Assembly (NCBI RefSeq): GCF_937616625.2
Contig: NC_065575.1
Coordinates: 7,943,501 to 8,007,500 of the forward strand
Source of the DNA: Mercurialis annua
Lineage: Eukaryota; Streptophyta; Magnoliopsida; Malpighiales; Euphorbiaceae
DNA length: 64,000 nt
Direction: 5' to 3'
In this document: positions 24,028 through 35,931 of the stretch, one piece after another
How the letters are laid out: each line of letters starts with the position of its first letter
Numbering within the stretch: the stretch's first letter is position 1
Notes under the pieces: model-generated
What the model was told of the DNA's origin: nothing
What the model saw: the letters and a program-made list of their open reading frames with translations, nothing else
The model's database searches: none
Translations under genes and position numbers: made by a program

Positions 24028-25986
24028 TCAAATAGTTGATTTTGAAGCCCTTCGAGCAAGAATGATCCAACAAAGCAAACGATAAAACACAAAAAACCCC
24101 AACATAATTCCAACATTAATCCACCTAATATCCTTATCAAGTCCTCTACTCTTCAACACATCATCACCACTAATCAAACATTCATCATTTTTCCAAGAAA
24201 AACACTCACTTCTCATACTCCAATACTCATTTATTAAAAGACAATCTAATGGATATCTATAAATAGAAACATAATACATGAACATCCAGTACTTAGGTAT
24301 GTTCTCCTTCGGAATGAAATAGCCTGAAAATAGAAAAAAAGCTCCAAGAATTGTGGAAATCAAAGAATTTCCCGATATGAAATCGGGCGATATTGCGCTT
24401 AAGAAAAGAACTAAAGAACTGGCCATTAAAATAATAAGCCAAACTATAAAATTGAAGAAGATGAAGGCGGAAATTGAAGGATTAAGTCCGACGAGCCAGT
24501 AAACCGGCACGGAGAAGAGAATCGCGACGGCGAATAAAAACGGGATGAAAATTATGGTGTTAGCTATCATATAAGAAGAGATTTTATAAGCTCCTCTTGA
24601 TGATTCTTTCATTAGAATTTTCCTTTCTTGAAGATAAATTGGAAGTGCTTCAACTGTTGAAGATAAGAGAAAGCTTAAGCTAAAAGCAAAAAACCCTAAT
24701 CTTTCGGTAATTCCTCCTTCATCTTTTCTTACCTTGATATACACGCTACCTAACCCTAATCCTCCAACAATTGCTTGCATTGTTCTTGCCAAGAAAAGTT
24801 GCTTTGTCCTATAAATAACCTTCCAAAATCTTGAACATAAATAAATAATCTCAAATAAATTAAAATAGTCATAAAAAATACCCTTTTTCTTGATATCTTC
24901 ATAATTAAATTGATCACCAAATGATTCATCATTATTGTTTTCGAAAGGACATGTGATCATATGAGTTGAGGAATCTTCAAGTGTATGTATGATTTCCATT
25001 GCGAATTCGAGAGGATTTAACTGAATCGGAATTTGAAATCCCAAATTAGAAATAGTTTGCTCCAGTGAATCCAAGCTACCATTATGAACAACAGAACCAT
25101 GAGATAAGATTAAAAATTTGTGAATGAATCTTAGAATTCTATAGCTAGGTTGGTGAATAGATAACACAATTGTTCTTGATTTTTCTTTTGCCATTGTTGA
25201 AAGAAGATCAATAACTTGAAAAGCTGAACTACTATCTAATCCAGAAGTTGGCTCATCAAGAATTAAAATTGCAGGATTATGAATCATTTCAACACCAATT
25301 GATACTCTTTTTCTTTCTCCACCAGAAATTCCTCTTTTTTCTTCATCACCAACAAAACTATGAGCAACATGAGAAAGTTTAAGCTCCATCATCAAACTTT
25401 CTACTAATTTTTCTCTATCTTTTGAGCTCATACTTAACCCTTTGAGCCTAAATTTTGCACTATACATTAATGTTTCTTGCACCGTAAGTAAAGGAAGTAG
25501 ATTATCTTCTTGTGCTACAAACCCACAAATCTTCCTCAAATGAGAAGGATTGGATATATATCGATCATTTATCGATATACTTTTGGGAGTAAAATCTTTA
25601 TCTTTTACTCTTCCGGATATAAACCGAAGAAGACTAGATTTTCCTGTACCGCTGGGACCGACAATGGCAAGAATCTCGGAGCTTATTGCTTGGAAAGAGA
25701 CAGAATGGAGTATGTTAATAGGGTTAGGGTTTTGTAGAAAGTGAAAAAAAGAAGAAGACATTGAGTTACTAGGAGATATGGTGTAGGAAAGATTTGTTAC
25801 TGTAAGTCTGTAAGATATTTGAGAATGGTGAGACGGCGGTGGTGGCGATGGAGGTGACGGCGGTGGTGGTGAGTGGGGAGAAGAAGAGGAGGAGCTGGCG
25901 GATTCCTCATGGGAATGATCAGAAGAAGTAGAGAAGAGAATAATTGAGTCTTCTTCTATGCCTTGTTTGGTGAAACAAGAAGCCAT
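24028..25986 (-). CDS. Half-size ABCG (WBC) transporter, intronless
   Basis: A 652-residue uninterrupted ORF. The ATP-binding domain has Walker A GPSGTGKS (110-117), signature ISGGERKRVSIG (220-231) and Walker B LILDEP (241-246) followed by TSGLD. A region of several hydrophobic membrane segments spans about residues 390-645. The N-terminus is Ser/Pro-rich. The order, nucleotide-binding domain before membrane domain, and the half size define the ABCG/WBC type, which works as a dimer in the plasma membrane. The intronless structure and sequence recall the clade containing Arabidopsis ABCG4, ABCG8 and ABCG23; the substrate is unknown. The ATG at 25986 is the only sensible start. Confidence 0.93.
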   Translation of the reverse strand: MASCFTKQGIEEDSIILFSTSSDHSHEESASSSSSSPHSPPPPSPPSPPPPSHHSQISYRLTVTNLSYTISPSNSMSSSFFHFLQNPNPINILHSVSFQAISSEILAIVGPSGTGKSSLLRFISGRVKDKDFTPKSISINDRYISNPSHLRKICGFVAQEDNLLPLLTVQETLMYSAKFRLKGLSMSSKDREKLVESLMMELKLSHVAHSFVGDEEKRGISGGERKRVSIGVEMIHNPAILILDEPTSGLDSSSAFQVIDLLSTMAKEKSRTIVLSIHQPSYRILRFIHKFLILSHGSVVHNGSLDSLEQTISNLGFQIPIQLNPLEFAMEIIHTLEDSSTHMITCPFENNNDESFGDQFNYEDIKKKGIFYDYFNLFEIIYLCSRFWKVIYRTKQLFLARTMQAIVGGLGLGSVYIKVRKDEGGITERLGFFAFSLSFLLSSTVEALPIYLQERKILMKESSRGAYKISSYMIANTIIFIPFLFAVAILFSVPVYWLVGLNPSISAFIFFNFIVWLIILMASSLVLFLSAISPDFISGNSLISTILGAFFLFSGYFIPKENIPKYWMFMYYVSIYRYPLDCLLINEYWSMRSECFSWKNDECLISGDDVLKSRGLDKDIRWINVGIMLGFFVFYRLLCWIILARRASKSTI

Positions 25987-27019
25987 ATTTTAGTTTAATT
26001 ACTCTCTTGGCAATAAGGATTAGTAAATATATTGAGGAAGAAAAAAAGGTGAGGTATGGGAGTTGGACCAACCAAAGATAAAAAAAAAAATGGTTGATTT
26101 TCCAAACAAGGATATTCTTTTGCTAATTAATTGAAATTGGTGGAACAAAAGTTTGGCAGAGTTTGGTTATCTAAGAAAGTTGACTATGTTCAGTATTTTA
26201 GAATAATTATAGCACTCGAAGTGCGACTTATTATTTAAAAGTAAAAATCAACAAATATTTTTTTTTCTTTCTGAAAGATACTTTTTTTAGATAAATGATA
26301 GGTGGATTAGCACGCCTACAAAAAAATGGATGGTAAAAGTGTCAAGAATACAAATTAAGAATCGCTACAAAAAATCTATACAACGGCAAACGTCGTTGCC
26401 CGTATAAGTAAAGTTAGGGGTGTTCAAATTCTGGTTGGGGTGGGTTATGAAATTTTTTGGACCCAAACGGAATTTTAATATTAAACTGGATTAGGACACA
26501 ATTTATTTGGGTTATACCGATTTAACTATTCTCAGTTAAGAGGTTTATATGGATTATGTAATTTTATTTTCTTTGGATTTGAAGTTTCACATAATCATAT
26601 TCCTCTAGGCATGGAGAACTGTGGTGCATCACCCCAGCCATATCTTGTGGCATCTGATAGAGTGAGTGCTGCGCATACATGCCCAACCTTATTTAACTGA
26701 TCATCTTGAACTTTTTTATATTTAATTTTTTTCTTTAATCTTTTTTAGTATTCAAATTAATATAAAATATTTAACATATTATATTAAGTAAAAAAAATCA
26801 TTCCATATGCATCAAAACAATTAAAATATACCATTCGAAATTAAGTTATACTTTTTTGGCAATCTTTAAATTATACTTTAAAAAAAATTAAAATAAAAAA
26901 TATAAGAAAAAGTATATTTTGGAGCCATCCTTTTCAAATATAAATTCTCAAAATTAATAATTTTTATTTTATTTTATATTCAATATTGAACACTCTACTA
27001 TGTTTCAATTCAATGTAAA
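25987..27019. other. Upstream region of the ABCG gene, intergenic
   Basis: AT-rich DNA. No ORF of note. A short open frame near 26612-26700 has no recognisable product. The ABCG promoter should lie in the first few hundred bases; I saw no distinctive element. Confidence 0.4.
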
Positions 27020-27027
27020 CTAATAAT

Positions 27028-27758
27028 TAGAGCTGGCCATGGGCTGGATCAGTCCGTGAACCGGCCCGGAACCGGTCAAACCCGGAACCGGACTAAAACC
27101 GGCCCGGAATCATAGAAAGGGCGGTTTCGGGCTGGTTCCAAATTTGTTGAACCGTGAACCGGCGGTTCAAGGGTCGAACACGTTGATAAAAAATATATAT
27201 TATATTTTTATTATATAATATATATATATTTGCAATAAAATATATGTTATATTTGTTTTAGTAAACTTTTTGGTTAATATATTATTTTCAAAAAAATAAT
27301 TTTTTATTTTCTTGTAATACTATCTCCGTGAGTTATTTTATTGTTAAATTATATTTTTTAGTAATCAAAATTTTAATCGGAACCGGCGGTTCAAGGGTCG
27401 AACCCGTTGATAAAAAATATATATTATATTTTTATTATATAATATATATATATTTGCAATAAAATATATGTTATATTTGTTTTAGTAAAAATTTTGGTTA
27501 ATATATTATTTTCAATTTTTTTTTTATTTTCTTGTAAAACTATCTCCGTGAGTTATTTTATTGTTAAATTACATTTTTTAGTAATCAAAATTTTAATTTA
27601 ATTTTCAATATTTTTTCTAAACTGTCCTAAACCGAAACTGGAACCGTCCGGTTCCGAACCGTCTCTTAGGCGGTTCCGGGCCGGTTCCACTTTTTTTTAA
27701 ATCGAGACCCGGTGGTTCCGAACCGAAACCGCATGATTATGAACCGTGGCCACCTCTA
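27028..27758. mobile_element. hAT-type MITE
   Basis: The ends are imperfect inverted repeats beginning TAGAGSTGGCCA (left TAGAGCTGGCCAT, right reverse complement TAGAGGTGGCCAC). They are flanked by a perfect 8-bp target duplication CTAATAAT (27020-27027, 27759-27766), as made by hAT transposases. The subterminal regions are rich in CCGG/CCGGTTC words. There is no coding capacity. The interior holds a direct duplication. Confidence 0.88.
27161..27600. repeat. Tandem 224-bp duplication inside the hAT MITE
   Basis: GGCGGTTCAAGGGTCGAAC begins two adjacent copies at 27161 and 27385. They share the following AT-rich sequence almost base for base, with small differences (for example ACACG versus ACCCG). 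The duplication arose after or during spread of the element. Confidence 0.8.
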
Positions 27759-27766
27759 CTAATAAT

Positions 27767-28597
27767 AACCTAATATATCCAAACATAATGTATTTGAACA
27801 GCTTATAGGAACTAAATAAACTAGGCCATAAAGAAGTATTAAAAAAGTATTGATGGTTAAGAAATTTGCTGAAGTATAAAAGAATGGCCCTGTGAAATAC
27901 AAATGTGTAACCCGTATAAACTGACCACATATTATGTTTGGGTTATAACAGTCTAATAAACCATTGGTTTATCAATAAAATGTAAATATCAGTTTGAGTT
28001 TGAATTTATTTTTTTGGTTTGGGTGGGTTATATGAAGTATGTACAGCACTAAGTAAAGACATGATTCCTCGAGTATTTCTTACTTTCCAGAGATGTCAAA
28101 TACCGAAAAATAAAATCAGCTTCCAGAGAGTGCGGTGTCTACTCGAAGATAAAGATTGCAAAGCAAAAAGAAGTGCTCAATATATAGATGAAGGCGCAAC
28201 CCAGCAAAGCAAATGTGACAAAAATCCAAAATATAGGACCAAAATTACTAAGCAAATTTGCATTGAAAAACAGTATGCAAACCTGTTTTATCCATGCCAC
28301 ATAAAGAACAAGAGGACTGCTCCTAATTCAGAATTCCCCGTCTTATCAAAGTTACATTTGACGAAAATTACTTTTGACGAAATACAATATTTAGCAAGCA
28401 ATCAAGTGAAAAACTGGATACGTGAAAGTTGAATGATTGATATTGTCAAGTTTTAAAGTTCGTGTTTTAATTGCAAATTAGAATAAAATTCGTAATTTAA
28501 TTTGCAATTAATTTTTTAAATAAGAGGAATTTAATTAAACGAATCCAATATAGAAAATAGCTTGCCCATATGTTGTATTTGTGAATACTAATCTATA
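27767..28597. other. Intergenic; one unassigned open frame
   Basis: A 137-codon plus-strand open frame lies at 28019-28432. Its product is Lys/Gln/Asn-rich, without a recognisable domain, and no promoter or intron signals were seen. I do not call it a gene. The remainder is AT-rich. Confidence 0.4.
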
Positions 28598-28892
28598 TCT
28601 ATACTATATATAAAAGCACGGATTGGGGGTAGGGATGGCAATGGGGTAGCGCGGGAACGGGGACGGGAAAGCCATTCCCATCTCCATCCCCGCGTCTATG
28701 GGGAATCCCCATCCCCGTCCCCATTTAATTAATGGGGATAAAATCATCCCCGTCCCCATTTCCATGGATTCCCCATCCCCATGGGGATCCCCGTTCCCCG
28801 TACAATTAAATATAATTTATAAATAATTTTATTATTTTCATAAGATATTTGAAAAAAAATCATTATAAAAAATACTATTACCTTTTATAATA

Positions 28893-30676
28893 CTAGTTTC
28901 GCATTACGTGCTACGCACGTGGCTCGTAGTATGACTCGTCAAATTATCATAATTATATTTATTATGAATTATAGAGATTATATTATGTGTAATTAGTAAC
29001 TGTATTATAATTAGAAATTATTTTTAAATATAAAATATTAAATAACATTTGAAATAATAGATAATTCATTTAATATTTTAAATGCTTATTTTAATAGTTT
29101 AGTTTCTTTTAATTGATAGTCAAAGTTTATAATAATAGATAATTTAAATAGAAAATATTAAATAATAACTAAAATAGTAATTTATGAGGAGTAATTCATC
29201 TTATTTAGAATTTTATATGAATAAATAATAATTTAAATAGTATTATTAAAGATTAAAATAATTTATTCTATAATTAAGCATCTAATATTTTAATTTTGTT
29301 GTATCTTTTGTTCGGCTTAAATTTTAATTAGACTCTATTTTTAAAAATTAAAAAAGTTACACACTATTAGGACTCTAATTATAATATAGCTTTAATAATT
29401 GTGTATAGAATTTGAATATTAACTAAAAGGATAGAAATTAGACTATTAACTAAAAAGAATAGAAATAAGTTTATCATTAAAATTATAATAATTTTTAAGC
29501 CAATTTTATATTAAGCAATGTAACTACCAATACACCACTATTGTATATTGAACTGTGTATAATTATCAATTGGTGATAACGTCGGTTAATTTTTATTTTA
29601 AAATTCAATGGTGTCTAATTATACTTGAAACACCGCTTTGACAGTATAAAAGCACGAATGTAGGGTGAACAGGCAAATTTATCGTGATATTTGTTTTTAA
29701 TTTAGGCCTAATTATTTAAAAAATCCTCACCTTATAATATTTTTTCGTTTATACCCTGATTTAGGAAAAAATTCATTTGTACTATTTTTTTGATTTTTCA
29801 TTTTCGTCTCTACCCTAATGAGCTAATTTGACCTCTTTTTAATTAAAAAAATATTCAAAATGATCCTTTATATTTAGCTTATATTCTAATTAAATATTAA
29901 TATTATTAATCATTTATAATGTTTTCATCCTTTAGTTGATTTAATTGTCAGAAATTTAAATTTTAGGGTAGAAATGAACGAAAAATTAAAAAAAGGATAC
30001 AAATGAACTTTTTCCTAGATGAGGGTATAAACGAAAAAATATTATAAGGTGAGATTTTTTTAAATAATTAGGCCTTTAATTTATTACTAAACAATGACTT
30101 AATTAAAAGTTTTTTTTGTCTTTATAAATTAGGATATTTATTTTAATATTAAATATTAAATACAATTAGAATTTAATTTGAATTAGGAGTTAATTATGGA
30201 AGACAACACAACTTGAATAAGGAAGCAAATATTAATACACACGGCTATCAATACACGCCTATATATATGTTTATTCCGTTAAAAAAATACTTTATTACTT
30301 ACATGTATGCATTATACATGCATAACCTATCAATTAGTAGAGAATTCTGTGCCGTTAATGCTAAGTTGGATTGATGAATAAATTCAATACTTGTTTTTTA
30401 ATCCATTACAGTATGGACATGATTAATTTGCATACAATAATGTATTTAATCAGAGACTCACTAAGAGACTCGTAATACTTTTACTAAGTTCAATCAAACT
30501 AAAAGTTTAGACGTTTAGTAAATTACAATTCAATTCTAACTAAAACTCTAATTATAAAATATCTTTAATAGCTAATTAGTTAATTACTATAAAACCATTA
30601 TTTAATGATAAATTTAAAAGGATTATTCGGTAAATTTGCCTGCCCCCCCCATCCGTGCTTTTATATATAGTATAGA
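28893..30676 (-). mobile_element. Second Helitron, opposite orientation, inside the hAT MITE
   Basis: On the minus strand it starts TCTATACTATATATAAAAGC (30676) after A and ends hairpin-AATGCGAAACTAG (28893) before T. These are the same termini as the outer Helitron, so they are one family. The hairpin stem here is ACGTGC-GTA-GCACGT. It contains a MULE MITE (29705-30074) and, near 29643, another Helitron-like 5' stretch (TATAAAAGCACGAATG) on the plus strand, perhaps a partial further copy. Confidence 0.8.
29705..30074. mobile_element. MULE-type MITE (copy B)
   Basis: Long inverted repeats starting GGCCTAATTATTTAAAAAAT, with a perfect 9-bp target duplication TTTAATTTA at 29696-29704 and 30075-30083. 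It belongs to the family of copy A (shared words TAAAAAAtCCTCACCTT, TTTATACCCTGA, TCTCTACCC). It is the innermost layer of the nest. Confidence 0.88.
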
Positions 30677-31509
30677 TTTTATATTTATAACTAATAGAAA
30701 CTAATAAAAAAAATTATGTTAAATTATTTAAAATTATAAATAACATACTAAAACTTATAATATAATATAAATATACATAAATATAAATCGGATCCCCATG
30801 GGGACGGGGATGGGGATCCACATGGGGTGAGGACTATACTCCCCGTCCCCTCCCCATTTCCGTGGTTGGGGAATGATTTTCCCTCATCCCCGTATCTATG
30901 GGGGTAATTGATGGGGATTTCCCGCCCCATTAAAGACGGGTCCCCACGGGGAACGGGGAATCCCCTACCCATTGTCATCCCTAATTGGGGGGGACAGGCA
31001 AATTTACTAAATAATACTTTTCAGTTTACTACTAAATAAAAGTTTTATAGTCATTAACTAATTAGGTATTTAATTAATCACTATTGTAATTAAAGTCCTA
31101 ATTAGAATATGTAACTAAATTATCTCCAATTTAGTATGTAAAAAATAACTAAATTGTTTCCAAATTAGTAGAAATACCTATTTTTTAGTTTGATTGAATT
31201 ACAAAATTAAAATATTATATTTGGTCAGTATAATATTAGTTAAATTTCTATCTTATTATTTTTAAAGATATTATTAATAAAATTAAGTTAATTATTTAAT
31301 CATAGTTATTATAAAACCAAAAGAAAAATAAATCAGGATGGAAAAAAATTTAATAACCGAATATATTATATTTACTTTGACAAAAATTCTAAACTAATTT
31401 AATATTAATTATAAATAAAAAAATTGATATAATTATAATGAATTTACTAATATATTCATTGACAAGTTACGTTACGAGCCACGTGCATAGCACGTAATGC
31501 GAAACTAGT

Positions 31510-34084
31510 CATGATAAAAAAAAACAAGTATAAAATTTAAGGTCTAATATTATAAAAAAACCATTATCAAATATTTATGTATTTATTATTAAGACTATAA
31601 TCAAATCTATATCTATCTATCTATCTATATATTATATAATTGAGAGGACCAACGGAGCCCTCTCATTCATTCTCGCCAAATAGAGCATTTCTGTTAGTTC
31701 CCACTTTTTTCAAAATACTTATTTTTATTAAATTTTATAATTTTTTATTTTATTCATTGGTAGTTCCCACCTATTTCAAAATACTTATTTACTCATTCAT
31801 TGGTTTAAATCAGTCTTCGTTAAAATTTATAACTCTTTTAATCTTTACATTCAATCATAATTGCTTTACATCATTCTTTGTTCATGCCAAAATCTAACGT
31901 TTTTTTTTTCTTCATTTGGTATTCCAACATCAGTTTGAAAAATAGAAAGCTCTCATATTTAATTACAATTAGTTGTGAAAAAATTACAGTAATCTTTATC
32001 TGCATTGAAAATTACAGAAGGCATATGCACTGCCTATATCTCATTGTTTATTCATCTTTCATATTTGTTTACAATTTGTGGGAAAAAGTTCTCATTGTTT
32101 ATTTTAGTATATATATTATGCACTGCCTATATTTCATTCAATTAGAATGGTATTTTCATATCAATCTTCATAAATTAATTTCTATAATCAAATTGTATTG
32201 GCATTAACTCAGTACAATTTATTATTCATTCATATTGTTGCTGTGTGAATAAATACTAGGTCCATCGTCGGTTGGTTACAAGGGATATGTTAACTTCGAA
32301 GTATTTGAGGGAAGAGCGTCTTCATGGATAGATTTGAGTGTAGCTTGCAGTTGTTTTCACAGTGAATTCTAGGTCTATCTGTGTTTCCGGGCAGAGTATG
32401 GTTGGTTTTATATTAAAATATGAGTTTGTACTTTTTAAAATAAATGTTTAATTTTCATATTACATGTATATATTAAAGGTCAATTAACTCTTATATTTAC
32501 TTAAAAATACGCTGAACATGCTATACTTAAAAATCAAAAATTAAATTCATAATAACAAAAATCAAATTCATAATAACATCCCGCATATATGGACTAACAA
32601 AAACAATTCATTCCTTCGAATGCAGAAGGATAGCTACAAAAGTAATTAAAAAACACAAATCAAAACTGCATACGGATTTTACCAATCCTAAATAATCCAA
32701 TTAAATATATAAACTATTTAAATTTTAAAAAATATATAAACTATTTAAATTTTAAAAAATATATATTAATTTTGAATCTTTAAAATATTATATATCCATC
32801 TAATTCTTATATAATGCAAACTTTCTACATCTAATCCTTATTTTATACAAATTTTACATCGAATTCTTCAATTATGTAAATTCTCTACATCTAATCCTTA
32901 TAATATACAACAATATGTGTCATTTTAATACTTTAACAATCTGTGTCATTCTATTTATTTATAATTCTCGTAAACATCAATAGAGAATCCTAATAAATTA
33001 TCAATGGAAGTTCAATGGAAGTTCATTTCTTATTTCAAAATCAAAGGAATCTAAAAGACGTTCCACTTCAGATAATATTTTTATATGATTTTTGAGTAAA
33101 TTACTTAATAACAATGTGATTTGATGAGTCAAAAAACAATAATGGCATCCTTCATTGTTTTACTGTGTCTCAAATTACGTTATTTTCTTACTTAATGGAA
33201 TAAAATTTATTAAACTATAACTAAACATAATTATTTGTGGTTATTTAGGTCTTTATTTATGACTTTATGAACTAATATGAGACCTTTCCTTACACTTTAT
33301 CTTATTACACTATAATATTTATTATAGTGATATTAATTTAATATTTTATATATATTTTTAAATGTGATGCCCCTTATAGAAAAAAATTAGAAAAATCCAA
33401 TATTATCTTTGAAAGTTCTTTGGAAAATAGCTACAAAAATGACAAAATCAAACATGACCGATTTACAAAATTTTCAATTAATATAAGTATAATCATAACA
33501 ATAAAAATTTAAATTATAAACACAAATTATCTAATCATTTATATTTTTTCCACAGGTCATTCAAATTTATATTGCAGCTCAAAAATCAAATTATTTAAGA
33601 AATCTGAACCTTGAGTTTCTCTATAAATTTATATGTCATGTTAAACAAAATTAATAGGCATTTATTAATTTTGTGCCATCATTTTAAGTGGTTGTACTCT
33701 AATTTTCAAAACGATTATTTAGAAGCAGCGCGAGAACTCCAACTAATAGTATATGTATATGAGTTATTTTTCAATTAATATTAAATTTAAAGGTTCTAAA
33801 ACATTAATTATTAACAATTTCTTTACATAATTCTATATTTATTAGCTAAAGAGATTTGAAAAGTAAAAGAGTAATTAACTTTTTTACATGAATCATGTAC
33901 TAATTTTTATTTTGTAATAGTATTTTACAATAAAGTAGTTCCATCTTAAAAAAGAAGTCGTTTAAAAATATTTGAAAATTGAACTATGAATTAGTATGTA
34001 AATCGACTTCTCCTACTACTTCAAACCCACATACTGCCATTAAAAACAAAAAAACCACATAATAAATATAAAAATAATAAATGT
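31510..34084. other. AT-rich intergenic sequence
   Basis: Short open frames (for example 31640-32207) are low-complexity and AT-driven; none shows a domain. A TCTA microsatellite lies near 31610-31630. No gene, RNA or bounded element could be supported. Confidence 0.5.
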
Positions 34085-34093
34085 TAAAACAAA

Positions 34094-34474
34094 GGTTTAA
34101 CGTCTTAAAAAATTCCGACCTTTTTATCTCCTTTTTAATCCTACCTTGACGTTGAAAATTAGTAAATTTTACCCTATTTTACATTTTTTGTCATTTCAGT
34201 TGTACCCTGAAGCATGAAATTGATATTTTTTTATTTGACAAAAGTATAAAAAAATTTCTAAATTGATCATTTTTGCATTAAATTAACTTTTTATATTAAA
34301 TTGACAATTTTGAAGAATTTTTTTGAACTTTTATCAAATAAATAAAGATCAATTTTATGCTTCAGGGTACAATTGAAATGAAAAAATATAAAATAAAGTA
34401 AAATTGACAAATTTTCAACGTCAGGATAGGATTGAAAAGGGGATGAAATGTCGGAATTTTTTAAAACATTAAAC
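34094..34474. mobile_element. MULE-type MITE (copy E)
   Basis: Inverted ends GGTTTAACGTCTTAAAAAAT and its near-complement ending TTAAAC, with a perfect 9-bp duplication TAAAACAAA (34085-34093, 34475-34483). It is closest to copy D (41256-41607). The duplicated block lacks it at the matching site (39887-39909). Confidence 0.88.
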
Positions 34475-34650
34475 TAAAACAAATTGATAAGAAGCATTTT
34501 TTTAAATTATATTTAGGACATTGAAATAAATCGGATGGAAAAGAGACAACTTCAAATAAAAAAAAATAGTCTTTTTTTAATAACTAATAAATCAACTGTG
34601 ACTAGTAAATAAATGCATTAGTAGGATAGTTATAAATTGTTTAAAAAATC

Positions 34651-35041
34651 GGATATTAAACTCCCAGAGTTACTCAAGTCTCAAAAAATCTCAAAAAGGT
34701 CACGAAAGTTAATTTTCTTACAAAATGGTCACTGCACTATACCTTTTTATTACAAAAGGGTTCACATATATAAAACGACGTAAAAACCTAACATTTTTGC
34801 TTACGTGGCAAGCCAAAATCACAATTTATAAAAAGGAACATAGTTCAGTGACCTTTTTGAAATAAAAGGAATAACCCAATGATTTTTTTGTAGTTCACAA
34901 AATGTTTAGTGTTCTTTTCGTAACAATAGAAATATTTTTGTAATAAAAGGCATAATTCAGTGACCACTTTGTAAGAAAATTTACTTTAGTAACCTTTTTA
35001 AAATTTTCTGAGACTTGAGTGACCCGGGGAGTTTAATATCC
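34651..35041. mobile_element. Foldback MITE with 10-bp target duplication
   Basis: Long inverted repeats start GGATATTAAACTCCC and end with the complement at 35041. They are flanked by TTAAAAAATC at 34641-34650 and 35042-35051. A 9-11-bp duplication suggests a Mutator-type origin, but the termini differ from the GGCTTAA family. The matching place in the duplicated block (near 40057-40070) is an empty site. Confidence 0.8.
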
Positions 35042-35220
35042 TTAAAAAATCTTATCTTTTAACGTTATTATCATCTATTTAACTTCTACTACTATAATGT
35101 GTACGTAAGAATTGAAACACTCATTCAAAATTAAATAAGATTATTATACTAATATATATTCTTGAGCTTTTATTTTATCGCCCACCTTGCAATCAATCTC
35201 TAAATTTTCCCAATCCATAA

Positions 35221-35931
35221 ATGACGGTGGTTTCTAAAGGAGTTAGACACCAACAATGGATTATAGATTCTGGATGCTTTGCCCATTGTACTCACAATAG
35301 AGACTGGTTTTTCACTTATCAACCTATCAAAAAACAAACTGTAATAGTAGGTAACGGTCACCGTTGCAAAATTGTCGGTATTGGTTCGATCAAGATCAAG
35401 ATGTACAACGGTGTAGTGAGAACACTAACTGACGTGCGATATATTCCAGATTTGTGGTTTAATCTTATCTCTCTATCTGCTTTAGAACTTGGGGGATGCC
35501 GTTTTGTTGCGGGTAACGGGATTTTTGAAGTCATTGAAACTGAATGTGATCGATGTGTGATGAAAGCTTATCTCAAAGGTAGGCTTTATGTGTTGCAAGG
35601 CTCTACTATTAGTATTAAAAATCTTAGATTTGGGAATGATTTTGTTGGTTTGAAAATTGGGAATGCAATCAATTTGTTTAAGAGCATCGATGATAAGCTA
35701 CGAAGATTTGTCGTTAGACAAGGAGGTATTAAAAGTACTCTGATTCGGAATAATTTTAAGGTTGAAGAAATTAGGGCAAGAGAAAAAGATTTTAAGATAA
35801 TTCGATTTCAGAATAGTTTAATGGTCGAGAAAATTTATAATTGGGGCGAGATATTGACAATAGAGTTGAATTTATTTTCGAAGTTGATCGGTCTTTTCAC
35901 GAGCATGTTTATCCGTTATGATAAACGGTAA
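35221..35931 (+). CDS. Stand-alone retropepsin-like protein, copy A
   Basis: Intact 236-residue ORF from an ATG. Residues about 10-140 match the copia-type protease plus pre-integrase segment: WIIDSGC (catalytic DSG), H..CTHNRDWFFTY, GIGSIKIKM, VRYIPDLWFNLISLSAL, GRLYVLQGS. There is no gag, integrase, RT or RNase H in frame or nearby. Instead about 95 C-terminal residues of unrecognised sequence (LRFGNDFVG, MVEKIYNWGEIL) follow. The same layout is kept in a diverged paralogue at 40197, so this may be a domesticated gene rather than a random fragment. A catalytically competent protease is plausible but unproven. Codons and flanks resemble the AT-rich surroundings; no intron is needed. Confidence 0.6.
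   Translation: MTVVSKGVRHQQWIIDSGCFAHCTHNRDWFFTYQPIKKQTVIVGNGHRCKIVGIGSIKIKMYNGVVRTLTDVRYIPDLWFNLISLSALELGGCRFVAGNGIFEVIETECDRCVMKAYLKGRLYVLQGSTISIKNLRFGNDFVGLKIGNAINLFKSIDDKLRRFVVRQGGIKSTLIRNNFKVEEIRAREKDFKIIRFQNSLMVEKIYNWGEILTIELNLFSKLIGLFTSMFIRYDKR

Larger units (their letters stand above)
28630..30983. mobile_element. hAT-type MITE nested in the Helitron
   Basis: TAGGGATGGCAATGGGG at 28630 and the inverse form ending CATCCCTA at 30983 are inverted termini. They are flanked by a perfect 8-bp duplication ATTGGGGG (28622-28629, 30984-30991). Its own DNA is 28630-28892 plus 30677-30983 (about 570 bp), full of GGGGATGGGGA/CCCCGTCCCC words. A minus-strand Helitron splits it. Confidence 0.85.
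28598..31508 (+). mobile_element. Non-autonomous Helitron (outer), carrying nested insertions
   Basis: The 5' end TCTATACTATATATAAAAGC follows an A (28597). The 3' end is a hairpin (ACGTGC-ATA-GCACGT), then AATGCGAAACTAG ending at 31508 and followed by T. The TC start, the hairpin about ten bases before CTAG, and insertion between A and T are Helitron diagnostics. No Rep/helicase coding is present. A hAT MITE was inserted about 30 bp inside its 5' end; without the insertion the element is only about 550 bp. Confidence 0.8.

Noticed and set aside
26612..26701. Short ORF starting MENCGASPQPY.
   Set aside because: Only about 30 codons with no signal peptide or known peptide motif; probably chance or a gene remnant.
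28019..28432. 137-codon plus-strand ORF.
   Set aside because: No recognisable domain, no promoter or splice context, and low-complexity composition in AT-rich DNA.
31640..32207. Two overlapping small ORFs rich in Phe/Ile/Tyr.
   Set aside because: AT-driven composition; no start context, domain or conservation evidence.
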